Made by a program: the position numbers and the translations under genes. From Variovorax sp. E3 (GTDB taxonomy: Bacteria > Pseudomonadota > Gammaproteobacteria > Burkholderiales > Burkholderiaceae_C), in the NCBI RefSeq assembly GCF_016082275.1, contig NZ_MOWM01000007.1, positions 58,333 to 122,332 on the forward strand: a stretch of DNA of 64,000 nt. Reading direction: 5' to 3'. A model generated the notes under the pieces. The model had not been told where the DNA came from, ran no database searches, and was given only the letters and a program-made list of their open reading frames with translations. Shown here piece by piece: positions 46,554 to 55,083 of this stretch. Positions within the stretch are counted from its first letter, which is position 1. Every line of letters starts with the position of its first letter.

Positions 46554-47402
46554 ATGCCCAAGAAGAAGCCACGCAAGCGCAGCAAATCATCGACCAGCGC
46601 CATCGCCATCACCCTGCGCCGCACCGCGGTCTGGCTCATCACCGCCGGCACCATCTCGATCCAGGCGACAAGCTGCGGATTCCTGCCCACCCCATCGTCG
46701 ACGCCGGCGCCTTCCGCGGAGCATTCGGGCCCGACCACCGCCACCCGGTTTTCAGGCTGCCGCCAATTTTTCGCTGGCGGCGTCGCACCGTCGGTTCCGC
46801 AGGCGCCCATGCAGCGCGAGTTGTGCTACGAGGCGTTTGCGATCTTGCACAGCGGCGCCAGCAGGACGCCGGTTTTCGTGGCCGAGCGGCTGACGCGCGC
46901 GGGCATCGAAGAGGCCAACGAGAAGCGCACGAACAGGTTCTTCGCTGACGCGCGGCTGCCGCGCGGCGAGCGCGCCGAACTGAGCGACTACAAGGGCTCC
47001 GGGTATGCGCGCGGGCACATGGCCCCGGCCGGCGACATGTCGAACCCGACGGCGATGGCGCAGAGCTTCTCGCTGGCGAACATGGTCCCGCAGAACCCCG
47101 CGCAGAACTCGGGTGCCTGGTCGAAGATCGAGCAGGACACGCGCCGGTATGTGTTGCGTGCCAAGGGCAACGTGTTCGTGATCACGGGGCCGGTATTCGG
47201 CCCCGACAGCCAGACGGTCGGCGCCAATCGCGTGCGCGTGCCGACACACCTGTTCAAGCTGGTCTACGACGAGAGCACGGGCAAGGCCTGGGCGCATTGG
47301 CAACCGAATTCAGAGGACGCCCGCGCCGGACGACCGATCAGCTACGCGGAGCTGACGCAGCGGGTGGGCATGCAATTGCTGCCACACGTTCAACTGCGGT
47401 GA
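46554..47402 (+). CDS. DNA/RNA non-specific endonuclease (exported)
   Basis: About 282 residues. A basic N-terminus and hydrophobic stretch (about 18-40, ending TSCGF with a lipobox-like Cys) indicate export or a lipoprotein. The nuclease domain (about 85-280) has the active-site segment YARGHMAPAGDM with His155; the usual DRGH is ARGH here. The metal-binding Asn/Glu segment SLANMVPQNPAQNSGAWSKI is intact. A TTG start at 46509 is possible; MPKKKPRKR at 46554 is the better signal start. Confidence 0.87.
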   Translation: MPKKKPRKRSKSSTSAIAITLRRTAVWLITAGTISIQATSCGFLPTPSSTPAPSAEHSGPTTATRFSGCRQFFAGGVAPSVPQAPMQRELCYEAFAILHSGASRTPVFVAERLTRAGIEEANEKRTNRFFADARLPRGERAELSDYKGSGYARGHMAPAGDMSNPTAMAQSFSLANMVPQNPAQNSGAWSKIEQDTRRYVLRAKGNVFVITGPVFGPDSQTVGANRVRVPTHLFKLVYDESTGKAWAHWQPNSEDARAGRPISYAELTQRVGMQLLPHVQLR

Positions 47403-47486
47403 TGCGCGCGCGTTGACCCGCGCATGCGGAACTTCCGGGAACCTCCGGATGGCTGGGGTCTCTTACCCAGTTTTTCTCTTACCCAG

Positions 47487-49475
47487 ATGAATGAAATCCG
47501 CAATGCCGCCGCCGAGCTTTCCCGTTTTCGCCGCCGTGTGGTGGTGGTCGGCTGTGTGGTGTTGTTCGGTTTCGGACTGATCGGCGCGCGCCTGGCTTTC
47601 CTGCAGGTGGTGCGGCATGAGGAACTGGCCGACCGGGCGGAAAGCAACCGCACCGCCGTCGTGCCGGTGGTGCCCAACCGGGGGCAGATCCTCGATCGCA
47701 ACGGCGTCGTGCTGGCCTCGAACTATGCGGCCTACACGCTGGAGATCACGCCCTCGAAAGTGGGCGACCTCGATGCGGCCCTGGACGAGCTGGACGCCAT
47801 CGTCGGGATCACGCCGAACGACCGGCGCCGCTTCAAGCGCCTGCGCGAAGACTCGCGCAGCTTCGACTCCATTCCGGTGCGCACCCGCCTGAGCGACGAA
47901 GAGGTCGCGCGCTTCGCGGCCCAGCGCTACCGCTTTCCGGGCATCGAGATCAAGGCGCGCCTGTTTCGCACTTATCCCCATGGCGACGTGGCATCGCACG
48001 TCATCGGCTACATCGGCCGCATCAACCAGCGCGAGAAGACCGCGATGGAAGACTGGGACGAGGAAGAACAGGCCAACTACAGGGGCACCGACTACATCGG
48101 CAAGCTCGGCATCGAGCAGAGCTACGAGAAGACGCTGCACGGCCAGACCGGCGTCGAGCAGATGGAGACCTCCGCCGGCGGCCGTGCCGTGCGCCGCCTG
48201 GCGCGCCACCCGGCCACGCCGGGCAACACCGTCATGCTGTCGCTGGACATCAAGCTGCAGAAGCTGGTCGAAGACATGTACGGTGAGCGCCGTGGTGCGC
48301 TGGTGGCCATCGACCCGAAGACCGGCGAGATCCTGGCCTTCGTGAGCAAGCCCACCTTCGACCCCAACCTGTTCGTCGAAGGCATCGACCACGAAAGCTG
48401 GGCGGCGCTCATTGAATCCATCGACAAGCCGCTGCTGAACCGCGCCCTGCGCGGCACCTATCCGCCCGGCTCCACGTACAAGCCCTTCATGGCGCTGGCG
48501 GCGCTGGAGACCGGCACGCGCCCCGCGGACAAGATCGAGAACGACCCTGGCTCCTACAGCTTCGGCGGGCGCACCTTCCTCAGCCACCGGGGCGGGTTGG
48601 GCGGCGTGGACATGCACCGCGCCATCCAGTTCTCGAGCAACACCTATTTCTATTCGCTGGCCAACGAGATGGGCGTCGACCTGATCCACGACTTCATGGC
48701 GCCCCTCGGTTTCGGGCAGTACACGGGCATCGACCTGCTTGGCGAATCGCGCGGCGTGCTGCCCAGCAAGGCATGGAAGCGCGCCGCCTACCGGCGCCCC
48801 GACATGAAGACCTGGCACCCCGGCGAAACCATCTCGCTGGGCATCGGTCAGGGCTACAACAGCTTCACGATGCTGCAGCTCGCATCGGCCAACGCCACGC
48901 TGGCGAACGGCGGCAAGCGCTTTCAGCCGCACCTGGTGCGCGCCATCAAGGACACGGTCACCGAGGAGGTCGTGCAGCAGTTGCAGCCGCAGGTGCAAGA
49001 CCTGGGCTACGCGCAAAAGCACGTCGAGGTGGTGCGCAATGCGATGGTGGCGGTCACCAAGGGCGGCACGGGCACTCGCGTGTTTTCGGGGGCGGCCTAC
49101 ACCTCGGCCGGCAAGACGGGCACGGCGCAGGCCGTGAGCCTCGGGCCGAAGGCGCGCGCCAGCGGCAAGGCGCTCGAGGAGCGGCAACGCGATCACGCGC
49201 TCTACATGGCCTTTGCGCCGGCGGAGGCGCCGACCATCGCGGTGGCCGCCATCGTCGAGAACGCGGGCTTCGGCGCGGCCCACGCAGCGCCCATCGTGCG
49301 CCGCGTGTTCGACTACTGGATTGCCGGGCAATACCCGAACGAGGCCGACATGGCGGCGGTCCGCGTCGGCAAGGCGGCGGCGCCGATCGGCAAACCCCTG
49401 TCGACAAGCGAGATGCAGGCTTTCGAGGAGCTGGCGGGGGCCGAAGAAGGTGGCCGGGAAGCGTCGGAGCTTTGA
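47487..49475 (+). CDS. mrdA: Penicillin-binding protein 2
   Basis: A 662-residue class B transpeptidase for lateral cell-wall synthesis in rods. One N-terminal membrane helix (about 18-40), a PBP dimer domain (about 60-230) and the transpeptidase domain with S329-T-Y-K332, S383-S-N385 and K543-T-G. All catalytic motifs are intact. rodA and mreBCD, often adjacent, are not in this window downstream. ATG 47487 is used because upstream sequence has no membrane-protein start. Confidence 0.95.
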   Translation: MNEIRNAAAELSRFRRRVVVVGCVVLFGFGLIGARLAFLQVVRHEELADRAESNRTAVVPVVPNRGQILDRNGVVLASNYAAYTLEITPSKVGDLDAALDELDAIVGITPNDRRRFKRLREDSRSFDSIPVRTRLSDEEVARFAAQRYRFPGIEIKARLFRTYPHGDVASHVIGYIGRINQREKTAMEDWDEEEQANYRGTDYIGKLGIEQSYEKTLHGQTGVEQMETSAGGRAVRRLARHPATPGNTVMLSLDIKLQKLVEDMYGERRGALVAIDPKTGEILAFVSKPTFDPNLFVEGIDHESWAALIESIDKPLLNRALRGTYPPGSTYKPFMALAALETGTRPADKIENDPGSYSFGGRTFLSHRGGLGGVDMHRAIQFSSNTYFYSLANEMGVDLIHDFMAPLGFGQYTGIDLLGESRGVLPSKAWKRAAYRRPDMKTWHPGETISLGIGQGYNSFTMLQLASANATLANGGKRFQPHLVRAIKDTVTEEVVQQLQPQVQDLGYAQKHVEVVRNAMVAVTKGGTGTRVFSGAAYTSAGKTGTAQAVSLGPKARASGKALEERQRDHALYMAFAPAEAPTIAVAAIVENAGFGAAHAAPIVRRVFDYWIAGQYPNEADMAAVRVGKAAAPIGKPLSTSEMQAFEELAGAEEGGREASEL

Positions 49476-49507
49476 CTCGCGCTGAGCGAGCGGCTCGGTT
49501 GCGAGCT

Positions 49508-50260
49508 TCAGTCGGAAGTGCCGACGCGCGACCACCAGCCGCGCGCGAGCAGCGACACCGGCACCAGCATGAGTGCCGCGCACACCCAGCCGTATTGCGG
49601 GCCGCCTTCGAGGAAGGGCTCGGCGATCCGGGCCAGGTCGAGGCCGCTCGAGGAGAACATGGGCGCGCGCAGCAGTTCGCTCACGCCGTGCAGCAGCAAC
49701 TGGATCGACAGCAGCGACAGCAGCAGGGCCGACGCGCGAAACACCATCAACATGCCCGAGCGCACGCGCAGCCAACGCCATGCGGGCAGCAGCAGGCTGG
49801 CGGCGGCAACGCCGAAGATGACGCCGGCCAATGCGTCCGCCGTGCCTTCGCGCGCGTGGATCGCGCGGGCGAACACCGCGATTTCGAGCGACTCGCGAAA
49901 CGAGGCCAGCGCCACGAAGACGATCACGGCCACAGGGGCGGCCGGGCGTTCGAGCCACGCATCGAAGAAGAGCTGCACGCGGCCGCGGATCTTGCCGGCC
50001 GACGCGCCCATGCCCACGGCCATCAGCAGCACGCCGGTGGCCATGGCGACGGCCAGCACGGCCTCGACGCCGCTGCCGAACTCCGCGTCGATCAGCACCA
50101 TGGCCAGCGCCGACGCCGGCACCAGCCCGACGGCCAGGCCCCAGCCGATGCTGGTGATCAGATCGTTGCGGCCGGCCTGTCGCAAATAGGCGGCGAGCGA
50201 GCCGACGATGAGGATCAGCTCGGCGACTTCGCGCACCGTGATGGCAAATGCGTCGAACAT
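49508..50260 (-). CDS. FTR1-family iron permease
   Basis: A 250-residue inner-membrane protein with about seven hydrophobic segments. Two REXXE-type iron-binding motifs occur in membrane helices: REVAE (about residue 10) and RESLE (about residue 122), diagnostic of FTR1/EfeU. It lacks the periplasmic EfeO/EfeB partners nearby. An inverted repeat CAATGA-N7-TCATTG stands upstream and may be a Fur-type site. Confidence 0.85.
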   Translation of the reverse strand: MFDAFAITVREVAELILIVGSLAAYLRQAGRNDLITSIGWGLAVGLVPASALAMVLIDAEFGSGVEAVLAVAMATGVLLMAVGMGASAGKIRGRVQLFFDAWLERPAAPVAVIVFVALASFRESLEIAVFARAIHAREGTADALAGVIFGVAAASLLLPAWRWLRVRSGMLMVFRASALLLSLLSIQLLLHGVSELLRAPMFSSSGLDLARIAEPFLEGGPQYGWVCAALMLVPVSLLARGWWSRVGTSD

Positions 50261-50299
50261 GTCAGGCCGACATGGCGCACCGCAACGCGCTTGAAATGG

Positions 50300-50318
50300 C
50301 AATGATTTGCATTCATTG
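50300..50318. promoter_or_regulatory. Inverted repeat upstream of the FTR1 gene
   Basis: CAATGA and TCATTG separated by seven bases, 40 bases before the FTR1 start. AT-rich half sites of this type resemble Fur-binding sites, and the gene is an iron permease. The fit to the 7-1-7 Fur model is incomplete. Confidence 0.4.
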
Positions 50319-50395
50319 AAGTATCTCATGCGCTCTCGGCGCGAGGCGTGCGAAACTCCCGCCGTGCCGCCGAATCCCACGCTCCCCCTGTCGCC

Positions 50396-50743
50396 ATGGC
50401 CCTGAAAGACCAGGAAATTCTGGGCATCGTCGATCGCGCGGTGGACGATTTCAATGGCGATCTCGACGACCTCGAAAGTGCCATCGGCATGCTCATGCTC
50501 GGGCGCCACTATGGCTGGCGCGTGGTGCTGCTGATTCACAGCCCGACCACGGTGCGCAAGTACCTCAAGATCCTCGGCCTGAAGAACCTGCGCGACGTTC
50601 TGCCCGAGGTCGGCGTGCTGGCCCATCGCTCCAACGCGTGGCGCCTGCTCGACGGCACCAAGAACTTCTGGAAGGTCGTGCGCGGCCAGATCAGCGGCGT
50701 GCGTACGCCGCGCGTCGAGAAGGCGCCGGGCAAGACGCCCTGA
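50396..50743 (+). CDS. Conserved small hypothetical protein
   Basis: About 115 residues, mostly helical, with no signal peptide or membrane segment. The segment LGRHYGWRVVLLIHSPTTVRKYLKILG and the C-terminal RSNAWRLLDGTKNFWKVVRGQ look structured, and coding bias is good. I do not recognise a function. The start is uncertain: ATG 50396 (MALKDQEILG) has no clear ribosome site and 50348 is open. It sits between iron-transport genes but nothing ties it to them. Confidence 0.65.
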   Translation: MALKDQEILGIVDRAVDDFNGDLDDLESAIGMLMLGRHYGWRVVLLIHSPTTVRKYLKILGLKNLRDVLPEVGVLAHRSNAWRLLDGTKNFWKVVRGQISGVRTPRVEKAPGKTP

Positions 50744-50761
50744 TCGCCGAGATCACGCGGT

Positions 50762-50780
50762 AGTAGCCCTGGCGGCTACT
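50762..50780 (+). terminator. Hairpin after the small hypothetical gene
   Basis: AGTAGCC (50762-50768) pairs with GGCTACT (50774-50780), five-base loop, followed by a pyrimidine-rich GAATTTCTTCTTC stretch. A moderate terminator. Confidence 0.55.
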
Positions 50781-50858
50781 GAATTTCTTCTTCGGCTTTT
50801 CACATTTGTCACCGGCTGCGTACGGAATTTGTTTTCTTTCGTTCGGAATTAGTAGCAC

Positions 50859-50887
50859 TTGACAGTACTACTACATGCTTCTACATT
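50859..50887 (+). promoter_or_regulatory. Sigma-70 promoter of the siderophore receptor
   Basis: TTGACA (50859-50864), 17-base spacer, TACATT (50882-50887): a perfect -35 and a 4 of 6 -10. Transcription would start near 50894, giving a 64-base leader. Confidence 0.75.
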
Positions 50888-50898
50888 CACGTCGATTT

Positions 50899-50913
50899 TG
50901 CGAATGGTTCGCA
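50899..50913. promoter_or_regulatory. Fur-box-like inverted repeat
   Basis: TGCGAATGGTTCGCA fits the 7-1-7 Fur arrangement (TGnnAAT-N-nTTnnCA). The inner TGCGAA/TTCGCA repeat is perfect. It lies just downstream of the predicted transcription start, an ideal repressor position for an iron-regulated receptor. Confidence 0.62.
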
Positions 50914-50957
50914 TTACCGGCGTCGTCGACGCCTTCCCCTTTCTCACCGTTTTCAAC

Positions 50958-53150
50958 ATGAACAAGAATTCCAGCCCGTGTGCCCAGCCGACCGGAAGAA
51001 CCGGCTTTGCGCAACGCTCGGTCGTCCAGGCCATCCAGCTCCTGACCGCGGGCGCGACCATGGCCTTCGGCGCCAGCGCCGCATGGGCCCAGACGCCGGC
51101 CAACAACAGCGCGCTGCCCACCGTCACGGTCACCGGGGAGAACGAGCAGGGCTATGCCGCCAAGCGCAGCACCACCGCCACCAAGACCGACACGCTGCTG
51201 CGCGACACGCCCCAGTCGATCAGCGTCATCACCGGCGACGACATGCGCGACCGCGCCGTGCAGAGCATTGCGGAAGCCACGCGCTACGTGCCGGGCGTGA
51301 ACTTCGCGCAGGGCGAAGGCAACCGCGAGACCCCGATCTTTCGCGGCATCAGCACCACCGGCGACTTCTTCATCGACGGCATCCGCGACGACGTGCAGTA
51401 CTACCGCGACCTGTACAACATCGAGCGCGTCGAAGTCTTCAAGGGCCCCAACGCGATGATCTTCGGCCGTGGCGCCACGGGCGGCCTGATCAACCGCGTG
51501 AGCAAGCAGCCCGAGTGGACGCCGTTCTACGGCGGCTCGGTCACGCTGGGCTCGCACGACAACCGCCGCTTCACGGTCGACCTGAACCAGCCCATCAACG
51601 ACCAGCTGGCGTTCCGCCTGAACGGCATGTATGAAAACTCGAAGAGCTACCGCGACGGCGTGTGGCTCGAGCGCTCGGGCGTGAACCCCACCATCAGCTG
51701 GCGCCCGAACGCCAAGACGCTGGTCACGCTGGGCTACGAGCACTTCAAGGACGACCGCATCGCCGACCGGGGCATCACGTCGTTCCGCGGTGTGCCGGTG
51801 GTCACGTCGCCCTCGACCTTCTTCGGCAACGCGGCCGGCAGCCCGACGGGCTCCACGCTCGACGCCTTCAACGCGCTGGTGGAGCACGAGTTCGACAACG
51901 GCGTGCTGCTGCGCAACCGCACGCGCTGGTCCAACCAGGACAAGTTCTATCAGAACGTGTTCCCCGGCGCGGTGAACAACGCGGGAACGGGCGTGGCGAT
52001 CAACGCCTACAACAACGCCACGTCGCGCAAGAGCATCTTCAACCAAACCGACCTGACCTTCTCGCTGAACACCGGCGGCATCAAGCACAAGCTGCTCGTG
52101 GGCGCCGAGCTCGGCCAGCAGGACACGGACAACTTCCGCAACACCGGCTACTTCAACAACACCGCGACCAGCGTGACGGTGCCGCTCGCGTTCCCGACCA
52201 CCAACCTGCCGGTGGTCTACCGCCAGGCCGCGACCGATGCCAACAACAGCGGCAAGGCCACGGTGGCCGCGCTGTACGTGCAGGACCAGATCGAGCTGAG
52301 CCCGCAGTTCCAGGTGGTGGCCGGCCTGCGCTACGACCAGTTCAAGGTCGACTTCCGCAACAACCGCAACGGCGACCGCTTCAAGACCAACGACGACCTG
52401 CTGTCACCGCGCGTGGGCGTGATCTACAAGCCGGTGGAGCAGGTCTCGCTGTATGCCAACTACAGCATCGCCTACCAGCCGCGCGCCGGCGACCAGCTGG
52501 CCTCGCTGAGCCTGAGCAACGCGGCCCTCCAGCCCGAGAAGTTCAAGAACTACGAGATCGGCGCCAAGTGGGACGTGTCGCCCGCGCTGGCCGCCACGGC
52601 CGCGCTGTACCGCCTCGACCGTTCGAACGTGATCGTGCTCGACCCGACCGATCCGGCCGGCACGCGCACCATCCTCAGCAAGGGCCAGCGCACGCAAGGC
52701 CTCGAACTGGGCCTGAGCGGCAACATCACGCCGGCATGGAGCGTGGCGGGCGGCTACTCGTACACCGACGCCAAGTTCAGCGCCGACACCTCCGCCACCA
52801 TCCGTGCCGGCGCCACCGTGGGCATGGTGCCCAAGCACACGCTGGCGCTGTGGAACCGCTACGACTTCTCGCCGATGTGGGGCGCGGGCCTGGGCGTGAT
52901 CCGCCAGTCGAAGATGTTCGCGTCGAGCCAGCAGATCGTCACCACGGGCAGCCCGTTCCCGAACGTCACGCTGCCGGGCTACACGCGCGTCGACGCGGCG
53001 GTGTTCTTCACACTCAACAAGAACATGCAGATGCAGCTCAACGTCGAGAACCTGTTCAACAAGCGCTATTTCCTCAACGCGAACAGCAACACCAACATCA
53101 CGCCCGGCTCGCCGCGCGCGTTCCGCGTGTCGCTCAACGCGAAGTTCTGA
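50958..53150 (+). CDS. TonB-dependent siderophore receptor
   Basis: A 730-residue outer-membrane receptor. A long signal peptide ends near SAAWAQ; LPTVTVTGENEQG is the TonB-box region. The plug has TPQSISVITGDDMRDRA and VEVFKGPNAMIFGRGATGGLINRVSKQP, typical of catecholate siderophore receptors (FhuE/Fiu group). The barrel ends in Phe (SLNAKF), as expected for outer-membrane insertion. The Fur-box-like site and strong promoter upstream support iron control. ATG 50958 is chosen as the start of the signal peptide. Confidence 0.94.
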   Translation: MNKNSSPCAQPTGRTGFAQRSVVQAIQLLTAGATMAFGASAAWAQTPANNSALPTVTVTGENEQGYAAKRSTTATKTDTLLRDTPQSISVITGDDMRDRAVQSIAEATRYVPGVNFAQGEGNRETPIFRGISTTGDFFIDGIRDDVQYYRDLYNIERVEVFKGPNAMIFGRGATGGLINRVSKQPEWTPFYGGSVTLGSHDNRRFTVDLNQPINDQLAFRLNGMYENSKSYRDGVWLERSGVNPTISWRPNAKTLVTLGYEHFKDDRIADRGITSFRGVPVVTSPSTFFGNAAGSPTGSTLDAFNALVEHEFDNGVLLRNRTRWSNQDKFYQNVFPGAVNNAGTGVAINAYNNATSRKSIFNQTDLTFSLNTGGIKHKLLVGAELGQQDTDNFRNTGYFNNTATSVTVPLAFPTTNLPVVYRQAATDANNSGKATVAALYVQDQIELSPQFQVVAGLRYDQFKVDFRNNRNGDRFKTNDDLLSPRVGVIYKPVEQVSLYANYSIAYQPRAGDQLASLSLSNAALQPEKFKNYEIGAKWDVSPALAATAALYRLDRSNVIVLDPTDPAGTRTILSKGQRTQGLELGLSGNITPAWSVAGGYSYTDAKFSADTSATIRAGATVGMVPKHTLALWNRYDFSPMWGAGLGVIRQSKMFASSQQIVTTGSPFPNVTLPGYTRVDAAVFFTLNKNMQMQLNVENLFNKRYFLNANSNTNITPGSPRAFRVSLNAKF

Positions 53151-53154
53151 TGCC

Positions 53155-53661
53155 ATGCAGGGTCCGTCGATCGATGGCGCGCCGAGCTACCTTGCCAGGC
53201 GGCCGAGAACGCATCACCCGGTTTTCGGGGCGCGCGCGCCGGTGACCGAACGGACCCTGGAGCAGCATGCCTTGATACTGGAGGCGATCGCGCAGGCGCA
53301 GGGGCGCAGCCTGAACGCCAACGAGATCAACCAGTACGTGGTGCAGCGGGTCGGCGCCGTGCTGAGGCCGCACACCGTGTACCGCGGGCTCAAGCACCTG
53401 TTCGAAGCGGGGCGCCTGGAGCGCGAATGGTCCGAGCGCAACGGCAGGGCGTCGGCTTCGTACCGGCTTCCGGTGCAAAGCCCTGCGCCGCAAGCGCAAG
53501 TGCGCGGCAGGCTGGAGTGCCGGGCTTGCGCGCGCACTGTCGACCTGTCGGACGCGCAGGCGTGGTTCAAGGCCCTGGCCGATGCCTGCGAAGCCAACGG
53601 CATGGTGCTGTCGCACGAGCGCCTGAAGATCGGCGCGCTGTGCCGCACGTGCGGCGGCTGA
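53155..53661 (+). CDS. Divergent Fur-family regulator
   Basis: A 168-residue protein with Fur topology: winged helix (about 32-105; HTVYRGLKHLFEAGRLE) and a C-terminal dimer domain. Both CxxC pairs for structural zinc are kept (C122-x2-C125 and C163-x2-C166), and His154 in LSHERLKIG matches a Fur ligand. The His-rich HHDH-type regulatory site before the first CxxC is replaced by QAQVRGRLEC. It starts four bases after the receptor stop and probably belongs to its transcript. It may sense zinc or something other than iron, or bind DNA constitutively. Confidence 0.78.
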   Translation: MQGPSIDGAPSYLARRPRTHHPVFGARAPVTERTLEQHALILEAIAQAQGRSLNANEINQYVVQRVGAVLRPHTVYRGLKHLFEAGRLEREWSERNGRASASYRLPVQSPAPQAQVRGRLECRACARTVDLSDAQAWFKALADACEANGMVLSHERLKIGALCRTCGG

Positions 53662-53671
53662 CTGAACGGGT

Positions 53672-54091
53672 TCAGGCCCGGTCGTCGCGTGGCCGCGCGT
53701 CGACGACATGGCCGTCGTACTGCGGCAGGTCGTCGGTGATCGTGAACCACGGCGCCTTCGAGCCGACGAAGATGTGCGCGCTCGGGCGAATGCTTGGCGC
53801 ATCCGTCAGCGTGCCCAGCGTGACGTGCACGAACAGGCCGTCGCGCACCACCGAGTAAAGCAGCGAGCCGCACTGGCCGCAGTGCAGGTCGCCCGCGTCC
53901 TTCTGGCCGTAGACCATCAGCAGCTCTTCGCCCTGGGTGATCGACAGCTTGCGGCGTTCGATGCCCGCAAAGGGCTTGAAGGCCGAGCCGGTCGCGCGGC
54001 GGCAGTCGGCGCAGTGGCAGTTCAGCGCGTAGCCGAACTCATCGGCCACCGTGTAGTGGACGGCGCCACACAGGCATCTTCCGGCAAGCAT
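53672..54091 (-). CDS. GFA-family zinc protein
   Basis: A 139-residue member of the Gfa/CENP-V fold. Zinc-binding cysteines are at the N-terminus (GRCLCGAVHY), in LNCHCADCRRATGS and in LHCGQCGSLLY. The founding protein was described as binding glutathione and speeding formaldehyde adduct formation; the real substrate of most members is unknown. Convergent with the Fur-like gene and 20 bases from the yebC stop. Confidence 0.88.
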   Translation of the reverse strand: MLAGRCLCGAVHYTVADEFGYALNCHCADCRRATGSAFKPFAGIERRKLSITQGEELLMVYGQKDAGDLHCGQCGSLLYSVVRDGLFVHVTLGTLTDAPSIRPSAHIFVGSKAPWFTITDDLPQYDGHVVDARPRDDRA

Positions 54092-54111
54092 CTGGCGGAA
54101 GAAAAACGGCC

Positions 54112-54825
54112 TCAGCCCGCCAGCCCCACGAACACGTTCTGCACGTCGTCGTTCGCATCGATCGCGGCCAGGAAGGCCTCGACTTCTTCCAGGTGCTCCG
54201 CGCTCAGGCTCGCCGGGTCGACCGGATTCTTGGGCTTGTAGCCCAGCTTGGCCGACAGCACGGTGAAGCCCTGCGCCGGCAGCGCCCGGCTCACGAGGTC
54301 GAGGTCGGTGGGGTCGGTGAGGAACACCGCGGGGTGGCCTTCGCCCGCCGGCTCGAAGTCTTGCGCGCCGGCCTCGATGGCGGCGACTTCGGGGTCGGCG
54401 TCGGGCCGCGCGGGCTCGGCTTCGATCATGCCGACGTGGTCGAAGTCCCACGACACCGAGCCCGAGGTGCCGAGCTGGCCCTTGCGGAACAGCACGCGCA
54501 TTTCAGGCGCGGTGCGGTTCACGTTGTCGGTCAGGCATTCGACCATCACGGGCACGCGGTGCGGCGCAAAGCCTTCGTAGATCACATGCTCGAAGTGCAC
54601 CGATTCGCCGGTGAGGCCCGCGCCCTTCTTGATGGCGCGGTCGAGCGTTTCCTTGGGCATCGAGACCTTGCGCGCTTGTTCCACCACGAGGCGAAGGCGC
54701 GAGTTGCCGGCCGGGTCGGCGCCGGCGCGCGCGGCGATCATGATTTCCTTGGCGAGTTTGCCGAACAGCCGGCCCTTGGCATTGGCCGCCAGATCCTTGT
54801 GTTTCGCTTTCCATTGGGCGCCCAT
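54112..54825 (-). CDS. yebC: YebC/PmpR-family protein
   Basis: A 237-residue YebC protein. The start [20 protein letters not shown] and the segment [19 protein letters not shown] are family signatures; the three-domain length is normal. YebC proteins were described as transcription regulators (PmpR) and, more recently, as ribosome-linked factors that help translation of difficult stretches. Start ATG 54825 is unambiguous. The upstream 258 bases to the next gene show nothing further. Confidence 0.95.
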   Translation of the reverse strand: MGAQWKAKHKDLAANAKGRLFGKLAKEIMIAARAGADPAGNSRLRLVVEQARKVSMPKETLDRAIKKGAGLTGESVHFEHVIYEGFAPHRVPVMVECLTDNVNRTAPEMRVLFRKGQLGTSGSVSWDFDHVGMIEAEPARPDADPEVAAIEAGAQDFEPAGEGHPAVFLTDPTDLDLVSRALPAQGFTVLSAKLGYKPKNPVDPASLSAEHLEEVEAFLAAIDANDDVQNVFVGLAG

Positions 54826-55083
54826 GACGTGTTTCCTTGAATGTGTGTTTGCTGCGGCCTCGTCTGGCGCTTGCCTGATGACTCTTGGCAGACTCTGGGC
54901 GAAAGGGCTGGATGACCGATTGGGGCAACTACTGTAGCCGCAGCGCGGGCGGCTGGGAACCGGCTGACGTGGCGGCGTCGATCAACCTCTGACGCGAAGC
55001 CCGCGACGGCCGCCGGAAGGCGTGCTAAAAGCCCGAGGCGACGGCGGCCCCTGGCGCTGCGGTCGTGTGAACGGAGCTTCCCC

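Noticed and set aside
47463..49958. An 831-residue minus-strand frame opposite mrdA
   Set aside because: Antisense shadow of a gene with intact catalytic motifs.
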